This document shows positions 1 to 5,445 of a stretch of 5,445 nt of DNA, in pieces; position 1 is the stretch's first letter; every line of letters begins with the position of its first letter. The notes beneath the pieces are model-generated. The model did no database searches, was not told where the DNA came from, and was given only the letters and a program-made list of their open reading frames with translations. The translations under genes and the position numbers were made by a program. Location: positions 1 through 5,445 of the forward strand of contig JACMRC010000144.1 in assembly GCA_014376655.1 (NCBI GenBank), given 5' to 3'. The DNA comes from Mucilaginibacter sp. Its GTDB lineage: Bacteria > Bacteroidota > Bacteroidia > Sphingobacteriales > Sphingobacteriaceae.

Positions 1-540
1 CATAGCTTGTTTAAAATAGCGTATTGATAAATAGCAATCTTTTACTACTTCGGCATAAACAGCTTGTGGGCTATCATAGTTAAATGTAAGCTTGCTTGCA
101 TCATATGCTTCATTTAAAACCAGGCTGTTGTAAATATCAGCACCATTTTGCCATCCCCAGGCGCGTAAGGCATAAGCCACGCCCAAAAATTCGGGTTTGT
201 TGTTTTTTGTGGCATCATCCATCATCAGCGTAACATTTTGGCCAAGGCTAAAATAAATGGTACGCCACATTTCGCCGTTCGAATCGGCGCCCGGCGCGTA
301 GCCTTCCTGATCCCATACATTATTGGCCGCGTTAGATCCCCACATCTGGGCGTACTGGCCAATGTAACGTGTATCAAACCAAACACCGCGAGCCATACCT
401 GCCTGTATAGGCGGTAATAAACTGGCGGCCGACACTTCAACAGGCGCGTTGGGATTGCTGTTGATATCGACAAATTTCTTACAGCCGATGGCAAATCCTG
501 CCAGTACTATCGCTGCATATAGATATATAATTTTTTTCAT
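1..540 (-). CDS. SusD/RagB-family nutrient-binding outer membrane lipoprotein (5' part, runs off window)
   Basis: The protein should be a surface lipoprotein that binds glycan and closes over its SusC partner. The reading frame opens at an ATG (540-538) and stays open to base 1, giving 180 residues; SusD proteins are usually about 450-600 residues, so about a third is visible. The N-terminus has two lysines, a hydrophobic stretch and a lipobox ending AIGC, with lipidated Cys20 followed by KKFVDIN, a very common mature start in this family. An NPNAP motif (29-33) and SAASLLPPIQ (38-45 region) resemble the SusD-like_2 branch (Pfam PF12771). A helical stretch AYALRAWGW (122-130) corresponds to the conserved TPR-like helix before the usual YGDxPY motif; here that motif reads ADIYNSLVLNEA (134-145), so it is diverged. 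The gene starts 12 bp after the susC stop and is almost certainly co-transcribed with it. Assignment is firm for the superfamily; the bound glycan is unknown. Confidence 0.94.
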   Translation of the reverse strand, partial: MKKIIYLYAAIVLAGFAIGCKKFVDINSNPNAPVEVSAASLLPPIQAGMARGVWFDTRYIGQYAQMWGSNAANNVWDQEGYAPGADSNGEMWRTIYFSLGQNVTLMMDDATKNNKPEFLGVAYALRAWGWQNGADIYNSLVLNEAYDASKLTFNYDSPQAVYAEVVKDCYLSIRYFKQAM

Positions 541-552
541 GTCTCTTTAATA
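541..552 (-). promoter_or_regulatory. Short susC-susD junction with weak ribosome-binding signal
   Basis: Only 12 bp separate the susC stop codon from the susD ATG. Read on the minus strand this is TATTAAAGAGAC. The AAAGAG purine run is at best a weak Shine-Dalgarno sequence, and it leaves little spacing before the ATG. Bacteroidota commonly initiate without a strong Shine-Dalgarno sequence, so translational coupling or A/T-rich initiation is plausible. No terminator or promoter fits here, which supports a susC-susD operon. Confidence 0.35.
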
Positions 553-3500
553 TTATAATTTAACATTAAGGCCAAAAGATATTGTACGCGGGGTAGCTAA
601 CGTACCGTAATCAAACCCTCCTGCACCAGACCCGCGTGTTGACGAATTGGTACCGTTTACTTCCGGATCGGCACCGCTATAGTTGGTTATTAAAAACACA
701 TCAGTAGCGGTTACATAAACGCCTATACCTTTAAATACTTTTTGTTTCCCGATAAGTGAACTTGGTAAATTGTAGCTCAATGTAACATCTCTTAATCTAA
801 AGGTGTTAATGTTATGTTCAACAAAGTCAGACTCGATAGAAGTAGTGTAGTAACTTGTTTGGTACGCAGGTGTTGTCTGTATAGTGTTAACCGTTGGGGT
901 GGCAGAGTTTTCGTTGCCATCTTTTAACACGCCGTTTACCACAATAGGTGTATACCTGTTTAAGGTGCGGTTGCTTAAACCATACCGGGTAAGGAACATT
1001 TCGTTGCCATTAAACACGTCGCCACCTTTGCGGAAATCTAACAGGAATGATAAACCAAAGCCCTTATAGGTAAAGTTGTTACCTACACCCATGGTATATT
1101 GTGGCTGCCTGTCGCCGGAAGTTACAAACGTACCGTTAGATAATGGTATGCCCGATGATGGATCTACCAATACCTGGCCCTTGTTATTACGGGCGTAGGT
1201 GAAAGTTGCAATGTTGCTTAAACTACTGCCCGGGAATATACTTGCACGTGCATTGGCATATAACCAGGTGTCAGAGTTATAATATTCAGGCAGGTCGCCA
1301 AGGTTAATTACCTTGCCGCGGTTCAGGAAGAAGTTTACAAAAGGTTTCCAGGTAAAATCTTTGCCTTTGATAGCAGTACCGGTTAAAGCGATCTCTAAAC
1401 CTTTATTCTGAATTTCGCCACCATTTAAAAACTCCAATATGTAACCGGTAGCATAGCTGGTACGCGGGTCAAAGATCTGGCTGGTAGCGCGATATTTATA
1501 AACGTTAATTTCGGCGCCTAAACGGCCATTAAAGAATTGAAGCTCAGTACCCAGTTCCATCTGAAAGTCTTTCTCGGGCTTTAGGTTAGGGTTGTTACCA
1601 GTAACATCATAAGCAAAACCACCGCCTGTTGTAGATTGCTGCAACAAGCTTGATTTAATTCTATATGGCTGGAATGGGCCCTTGCCCACACCTGCGTATG
1701 AGAAACGTAACTTACCAAATGACAGTACCTTGTTATCCTTTAAAGCAGGCAGCTCTGTAAAGTTGAAACCAATACCTGCGGAAGGATAGGTATATGACAC
1801 GTTGGTGGTGCCGCCTAACCGCGAATCGTAATCATTCCTTACAGTTGAGCTTAAGGTGATCATCTCTTTGTAAACCACGCTTAAACGCGCAATTTCGCCA
1901 ATACGGCGTGTCTCGAAATAATTGGTTACCGCGCGTTGCGTGGTTGGCAGTGTATTGTTGATGGTATTAAAGTCGGGCTGTAAAAAAGCCTCGCCATACT
2001 GTCCGTTTACGGTTTCTTTAGAATTGTATACCTCGGCACCAAGCTCTAAGCTTGTTCTGAAATCGCCGAAGTTATGTTTTAAAGTGGCAAAGAATGACCC
2101 GTTAACTAACAGGTTGTTATCATCATAGTTATCCATGATACCGCCGCGGCTTATACCACTTGATGCCGCGAAGCCCGCGCCTATAGAGTTTTGGTACGAG
2201 TTACTGAACTGGCTAACCAGGTTATTACCTTGTGTTGTAAAATAATCAACACCAAACAGCCCGCGTAAACTTAACCAGCTATTAATGTTATAACCAAGGT
2301 CGAAGTTGCCCACCATCCTGTTTGTTTGGTCGCGCGATATGTTGTGTGTAAGGTCCCATATCGGGTTGTCAAAGTCTATAGATGCATCTAAAACCGAGGT
2401 TGTAGCCGGTAATAATGTGCGGCGGCTGCCATCGGCATTTAAATAATTGCGTACATCGTCATTAGTTGGCCAGCTTAACGCGTTAATATAAGTACCGCTG
2501 TTACCTTTATTGGCTTTACGGTTATCTAAATGGAAGTAGTTAAAATTACCGGCGATAGTAACCTTAGGCGATATTTTAGCCTGGCCTGACATACGCAACG
2601 ACAGTTTGTTGTTGTAAACTACCGGAATAACTCCACCGGTGTGACGGTATTCGCCTGATATACGATAGCTTGCCTGGTCATTACCACCGGCAAATGACAG
2701 ATCATGTGATTGCGATGCACCTGTCTGGAAAAAGTTTTTTAGGTTATTATAGGTCTGCGTGCCTGGGGCATAAGCAGGGCCAAAAGCAAGCCGTGTTAAT
2801 GGGTCGGGATACCCTGATGTACCCGGGCTAAAAGTGGTCTGTATTTCAGGAAAGCGATAAACTTTAGCATAGCTGAAATTGTTATTATAGGTAATAGTAC
2901 CTACCCCGTTCCCGCCTTTTTTGGTGGTGATCACGATAGCACCACCGGCAGCGTCCGATCCATAAATAGCAGCGGCATCCGCTCCCTTTAATACTGTTAC
3001 CGTTTCAATATCATCAGGGTTGATGTCTGCGATACGGTTCGTAAAATCCTCGCGGCGGTTATCGCCGTTTGATGCAAGAGCGCCCTGGTTCATAGCATCG
3101 TTTTGTACGCGGATACCATCAACCACAAATAAAGGCTGGTTGCTGGCACCTATTGAGGTGATACCACGCAATACGATAGAGGCTGACGCGCCCGGTACAC
3201 CGCTGGTGCTGGTTACTGTAGCGCCCGCTATACGGCCCTGGATAGAATTGACCAGGTTTTCGCGGTGTGTTTCGGCAATTGCCGCACCCGAAATGGTTTG
3301 GGTTGACGAGGTAAGGTCCCGTTTAGATTGTTTGATACCAAACCCTGTAACTACTACCTCTTTAAGGTTAGCTACATCGGCTTTTAAGGCAACGTTAATT
3401 ACAGTTTGCGTACCAACGGTACGCGCTTCTGAAATTGTGCCGATAAACGTAAAGTCGAGTACCTGTCCGGTATTTGCAGCAATACTGTACTTACCGTTAG

Positions 3501-3669
3501 CATCGGTGCTTACTGCATTGGTAGTGCCCCTGACTTTAACAGTTGCACCTGGCAGGCTGCTGCCATCTTCGCTTGAGGTTACCTGTCCGGTAATAGTCAT
3601 CCCCTGCGCCATAACCTGTACGGAGCCGAAAATGCATACCAGAAGAAGTAAAAGGAGAACTTTCTTCAT
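553..3669 (-). CDS. SusC/RagA-family TonB-linked outer membrane transporter
   Basis: This is a complete 1038-residue TonB-dependent outer membrane channel, a normal length for SusC proteins, which import oligosaccharides together with a SusD lipoprotein. A type I signal peptide (MKK, a leucine-rich core, cleavage near VMAQ, residues 19-22) is followed by a carboxypeptidase-regulatory-like beta domain (about 25-97, with GQVTSSEDGSSLPGATV). A TonB-box-like stretch EVVVTGFG lies at 104-111. The plug domain (about 115-252) carries PLFVVDGIRV (179-188) and the family block INPDDIETVTVLKGADAA (216-233), followed by AIYGSDAAGGAIVITTKKG. The rest (about 253-1038) is the beta barrel, rich in alternating aromatic strands, ending FGLNVKL. 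There is no N-terminal STN domain, so signalling through a FecI/FecR-type pair is not expected from this protein. The start at 3669 is chosen because it gives the full signal peptide. No frameshift is seen. The substrate is unknown; a fucosylated glycan is inferred from the neighbouring fucosidase only. Confidence 0.97.
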   Translation of the reverse strand: MKKVLLLLLLVCIFGSVQVMAQGMTITGQVTSSEDGSSLPGATVKVRGTTNAVSTDANGKYSIAANTGQVLDFTFIGTISEARTVGTQTVINVALKADVANLKEVVVTGFGIKQSKRDLTSSTQTISGAAIAETHRENLVNSIQGRIAGATVTSTSGVPGASASIVLRGITSIGASNQPLFVVDGIRVQNDAMNQGALASNGDNRREDFTNRIADINPDDIETVTVLKGADAAAIYGSDAAGGAIVITTKKGGNGVGTITYNNNFSYAKVYRFPEIQTTFSPGTSGYPDPLTRLAFGPAYAPGTQTYNNLKNFFQTGASQSHDLSFAGGNDQASYRISGEYRHTGGVIPVVYNNKLSLRMSGQAKISPKVTIAGNFNYFHLDNRKANKGNSGTYINALSWPTNDDVRNYLNADGSRRTLLPATTSVLDASIDFDNPIWDLTHNISRDQTNRMVGNFDLGYNINSWLSLRGLFGVDYFTTQGNNLVSQFSNSYQNSIGAGFAASSGISRGGIMDNYDDNNLLVNGSFFATLKHNFGDFRTSLELGAEVYNSKETVNGQYGEAFLQPDFNTINNTLPTTQRAVTNYFETRRIGEIARLSVVYKEMITLSSTVRNDYDSRLGGTTNVSYTYPSAGIGFNFTELPALKDNKVLSFGKLRFSYAGVGKGPFQPYRIKSSLLQQSTTGGGFAYDVTGNNPNLKPEKDFQMELGTELQFFNGRLGAEINVYKYRATSQIFDPRTSYATGYILEFLNGGEIQNKGLEIALTGTAIKGKDFTWKPFVNFFLNRGKVINLGDLPEYYNSDTWLYANARASIFPGSSLSNIATFTYARNNKGQVLVDPSSGIPLSNGTFVTSGDRQPQYTMGVGNNFTYKGFGLSFLLDFRKGGDVFNGNEMFLTRYGLSNRTLNRYTPIVVNGVLKDGNENSATPTVNTIQTTPAYQTSYYTTSIESDFVEHNINTFRLRDVTLSYNLPSSLIGKQKVFKGIGVYVTATDVFLITNYSGADPEVNGTNSSTRGSGAGGFDYGTLATPRTISFGLNVKL

Positions 3670-3678
3670 AGAATAATA

Positions 3679-3694
3679 TTAAGTGATCAGTTAA
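3679..3694. repeat. Imperfect 16-bp palindrome just upstream of susC start
   Basis: The plus strand reads TTAAGTGATCAGTTAA. Its reverse complement differs at only two symmetric positions, giving the pattern TTAA-S-TGATCA-S-TTAA with 14 of 16 positions matching. It ends about 10 bp before the susC ATG. A site like this could bind a dimeric regulator or form a small hairpin close to the start codon. Short palindromes also arise by chance in AT-rich DNA, so function is unproven. Confidence 0.4.
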
Positions 3695-3700
3695 ATTGAT

Positions 3701-3736
3701 GGTTAATCAGATGAAATTTAGCGTTTCTGATTAACC
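3701..3736. repeat. Perfect 11-bp inverted repeat in the susC leader
   Basis: The left arm GGTTAATCAGA (3701-3711) and the right arm TCTGATTAACC (3726-3736) are exact reverse complements, with a 14-nt spacer that itself contains AAATTT. It sits 32-67 nt upstream of the susC ATG. In RNA it would fold as an 11-bp stem with a 14-nt loop; in DNA it would be a two-half-site operator with centres about 25 bp apart. It lacks a following T-run on the minus strand, so it is not a typical intrinsic terminator. Which role applies cannot be told from the sequence. Confidence 0.6.
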
Positions 3737-3742
3737 TTAGTG

Positions 3743-3750
3743 TAAATATA
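3743..3750 (-). promoter_or_regulatory. Possible Bacteroidota -7 promoter box for susC-susD
   Basis: The minus strand reads TATATTTA, matching seven of eight positions of the Bacteroidota -7 consensus TAnnTTTG. Transcription would begin near 3736, leaving a leader of about 67 nt. No clear TTG/TTTG -33 element was found about 20 bp upstream, and the region is so AT-rich that a chance match is easy. It is a candidate only. Confidence 0.25.
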
Positions 3751-3840
3751 AGTCTTTATAATTTATATTGTTTACATCCGAAAATTTTTTTTTCTTTTTT
3801 GCCGTTAATGTTATAATCCAGATTAGTTCTACACCTTTTA

Positions 3841-3887
3841 TACATAAAAACTAAAAAGGGAAAGGCCGTTTGACCTTTCCCTTTTTA
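3841..3887 (-). terminator. Intrinsic terminator after the fucosidase gene
   Basis: A perfect 14-bp stem is formed by 3874-3887 and 3852-3865 (arm TAAAAAGGGAAAGG and its exact complement) around an 8-nt loop (3866-3873). On the minus strand the closing arm CCTTTCCCTTTTTA runs straight into GTTTTTATG, giving a U-rich tail. The stem begins 19 nt after the fucosidase stop codon. The arms end in A and T runs, so it could also work in the plus direction, but no plus-strand gene is present to need it. It should largely separate fucosidase transcription from susC-susD. Confidence 0.87.
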
Positions 3888-3906
3888 ATATGCTGAAAGT
3901 AAGTAA

Positions 3907-5418
3907 TTATTTCAACTCCACCTGGAAAGCCATTACGGTCCAATCAGGCAGGTTTGTAGGTTTAGTAATTACCAACGCGTCATCCTCTTGCTTCCATTTT
4001 AATTTTTGTTTACTGCCTAAAAGGGATACGCTCACTATTTTTTTATCATTCACTGTTGAATTTTTTCCCAATGATTTGATCTGTATGTCACCTTGGGGAA
4101 TCTCCATGCAAAACGCATATAGGTTGTTACCCTTGGTTGTAAAGCGGATATCGGTAGGCTGATAGCTGCGGGTATCGGCAAGGCCAGAGAATTGTCCTTT
4201 CTTTTGGTTTTCCTTAACAGTCGACGGGCCCTCGCCGTAGATCTTCCATGGGCGGGTACCATAAATACCTTTACCATTGGTAGGCATCCAGACAGCAATA
4301 TCTTCTACTATTTTTAATACATCCGGTTCAAGGTCGCCCTCGGGGGTTTGCACTACATTTATTAGCAGGTTGCCGTTTTTGCTAACAATATCCACCAACA
4401 TTTGTATAACTTCTGTGCCGGTTTTATATTTCTGGCCGGTTTGGTAAAACCAATCGCCAATAGAAGTATCTGTTTGCCATGGGTATGGGTTGATATCGCC
4501 CTGTACGCCACGCTCCAAATCCTGCACCCATTTACCATCCGATGTTTGTTTGCAATTATAAATAGCAGTAGGATTACCATTGTGGAAAGCAGCGTTACCA
4601 TTATAAAAATTAGCCAGCATACTGCGGCCCACGTCGCCAAACGGCAAGCCACTGTCAGAGTAAAGCAGGTCAGGATGATAAGTGTCTACCAGTTCCTTTA
4701 TGTTAGCATACCACTCCTTCATATAATCGGGATTGGTAGTTAGCCAGCCTTTATCATTATCAGCTGCCTTAGTATGGTATAGGTCGGCATATTGCGGGTC
4801 GGCACCATCATAAGGTACACCTGCCAGCTCGCCGGTTTTGTCGGCCCTGTGCGATGCCTGGAACCAGGTATAACTGGCACCCAAATGCTCTGATACGCCG
4901 AACTTAAGCCCTTCTTTTTGCGCCGCTTTTTGCCAGGTGCCTACCACATCTTTATGCGGCCCCATATTAAAGGCGTTCCATTTATGGAGCTGTGATTTCC
5001 ATAAAAAGAAATTATCATGGTGGCTGCCCATGCTTACAAAATATTTAGCACCGGCTTTTTTGTATAGCGCCATTAGCTTTTCAGGATCCCATTTTTCGGC
5101 CTTCCATAAGGCGATGATATCCTTATAACCAAATTTTGATGGCGGCCCGTAATTGGCCACATGGTATTTGTTTTGGCGGCTGCCTTGCTCATACATACCC
5201 CTTGCATACCAGTCGCCCTGGCGCGGTACGGCCTGCGGGCCCCAATGCGCCCAAATGCCAAACTTAGCATCCCTAAACCACTCGGGATATTTATATTCTT
5301 TTAACGATTCGTCCGTTGGTTTAAACGGCCCGGGGTTTATGGGCAATTGTTGTGCTTTGGTTAAAAGCGTACCCACTGTTAGCATACCCATTAAAAGGTA
5401 TTTCAGGTTGGTCTTCAT
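3907..5418 (-). CDS. Exported alpha-L-fucosidase, glycoside hydrolase family 29
   Basis: This complete 503-residue enzyme should hydrolyse terminal alpha-L-fucose from glycans by the retaining mechanism of GH29, probably in the periplasm. Residues 1-22 form a type I signal peptide (two early lysines, hydrophobic core, TKA before QQ); there is no lipobox. The catalytic (beta/alpha)8 domain, about 35-385, shows the family landmarks in order: KFGIWAHWG (52-60, His58), the paired histidines GSHHDNFFLW (131-140), GLKFGVSEH (170-178), NPDYMKEW (229-236), and DLLYSDSG (250-257), whose Asp255 aligns with the GH29 nucleophile. DLERG (300-304) with PWQTDTSIGDWFY (313-325) likely carries the acid/base region; Glu302 is my best candidate, but that residue varies between GH29 subgroups. 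NGNLLINV (348-355) and IYGTRPWKIYGEGP (385-398) lead into a C-terminal beta-sandwich domain to 503. No carbohydrate-binding module is appended. The ATG at 5418 is chosen because internal Met10 and Met12 would destroy the signal peptide. Linkage specificity cannot be read from the sequence. Confidence 0.96.
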   Translation of the reverse strand: MKTNLKYLLMGMLTVGTLLTKAQQLPINPGPFKPTDESLKEYKYPEWFRDAKFGIWAHWGPQAVPRQGDWYARGMYEQGSRQNKYHVANYGPPSKFGYKDIIALWKAEKWDPEKLMALYKKAGAKYFVSMGSHHDNFFLWKSQLHKWNAFNMGPHKDVVGTWQKAAQKEGLKFGVSEHLGASYTWFQASHRADKTGELAGVPYDGADPQYADLYHTKAADNDKGWLTTNPDYMKEWYANIKELVDTYHPDLLYSDSGLPFGDVGRSMLANFYNGNAAFHNGNPTAIYNCKQTSDGKWVQDLERGVQGDINPYPWQTDTSIGDWFYQTGQKYKTGTEVIQMLVDIVSKNGNLLINVVQTPEGDLEPDVLKIVEDIAVWMPTNGKGIYGTRPWKIYGEGPSTVKENQKKGQFSGLADTRSYQPTDIRFTTKGNNLYAFCMEIPQGDIQIKSLGKNSTVNDKKIVSVSLLGSKQKLKWKQEDDALVITKPTNLPDWTVMAFQVELK

Positions 5419-5445
5419 AATTTATAATTGGTTAAACTAATATAG
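5419..5445 (-). promoter_or_regulatory. Partial upstream region of the fucosidase gene
   Basis: Only 27 bp are visible before the fucosidase ATG. They are AT-rich, with no recognisable Shine-Dalgarno sequence, as is usual in Bacteroidota. An odd-centred imperfect palindrome, ATTGGTTAAACTAAT on the plus strand (5427-5441), lies 9-23 nt before the start and matches its own complement except at one symmetric pair of positions and the centre base. Any promoter, or an upstream co-transcribed gene, lies outside the window. Confidence 0.35.

Larger units (their letters stand above)
3670..3840 (-). promoter_or_regulatory. AT-rich upstream region of susC-susD
   Basis: This non-coding stretch between the fucosidase terminator and the susC ATG is the natural place for the susC-susD promoter. 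On the minus strand it holds an A-rich tract (3800-3785, one G interrupting the A run) followed by AATTATAAAG-type sequence, a possible -7 box (3750-3743), a perfect 11-bp inverted repeat (3701-3736) and an imperfect palindrome (3679-3694). No convincing small ORF or RNA gene was found. The role as a promoter region is inferred from position and composition. Confidence 0.6.

Noticed and set aside
225..494. An 89-codon minus-strand frame inside the SusD gene
   Set aside because: It overlaps the SusD frame, which has a lipoprotein signal and clear family motifs; the alternative translation is arginine-rich and featureless.
3020..3676. A 218-codon open frame on the plus strand
   Set aside because: It lies wholly antisense to the well-supported SusC plug and signal regions, has no family-like sequence, and is a shadow of the biased codon use on the minus strand.
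3701..3736. The susC-leader inverted repeat as an intrinsic terminator
   Set aside because: The stem is AT-rich and no T-run follows it on either strand, in contrast to the strong terminator at 3841-3887.
3670..3906. A small RNA, riboswitch or tRNA in the intergenic region
   Set aside because: No tRNA-like cloverleaf or known riboswitch core was recognisable; the only strong structure is the terminator, which is explained by the fucosidase gene.
3890..4162. A 90-codon plus-strand frame starting beside the terminator
   Set aside because: It is antisense to the conserved C-terminal end of the fucosidase, and its start has no supporting signal.
4402..4743. A 113-codon plus-strand open frame and neighbouring small frames across the fucosidase gene
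   Set aside because: All overlap the conserved GH29 catalytic domain in other frames, show no recognisable domain, and have no separate start signals or spacing of a gene.

Overview
The window looks like a piece of a polysaccharide utilisation locus from a Bacteroidota bacterium, most likely Sphingobacteriaceae or a relative (Mucilaginibacter/Pedobacter-like; this lineage is an inference from protein style, not a measured match). The grounds are an adjacent susC/susD pair, type I and lipoprotein signal peptides typical of the phylum, AT-rich intergenic DNA, weak or absent Shine-Dalgarno sequences and a moderate coding GC content. All three genes lie on the minus strand, so the biological reading order runs from high to low coordinates.

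From right to left: 5419-5445 is a fragment of the upstream region of a fucosidase gene. 5418-3907 encodes a complete, exported GH29 family alpha-L-fucosidase. A strong intrinsic terminator (3887-3841) follows its stop codon closely. About 170 bp of AT-rich leader DNA (3840-3670) comes next, with a poly-A tract on the sense strand, a possible Bacteroidota-type -7 box, a perfect 11-bp inverted repeat and an imperfect 16-bp palindrome. 3669-553 encodes a complete SusC/RagA-type TonB-dependent outer membrane transporter. After only 12 bp, 540-1 encodes the first 180 residues of a SusD/RagB-type surface lipoprotein, cut off by the window edge.

Working model, from knowledge of these families: the SusD lipoprotein and SusC barrel form a glycan-capturing lid-and-channel complex that imports oligosaccharides using TonB energy, and the fucosidase removes alpha-L-fucose from imported or cell-surface glycans. 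The terminator suggests that the fucosidase is a separate transcription unit from susC-susD, although all three may respond to the same signal. The exact glycan cannot be read from this window.

I found no RNA genes, mobile elements, CRISPR arrays or clearly new systems. The gene content is ordinary. The part most worth a second look is the symmetric DNA in the susC leader.
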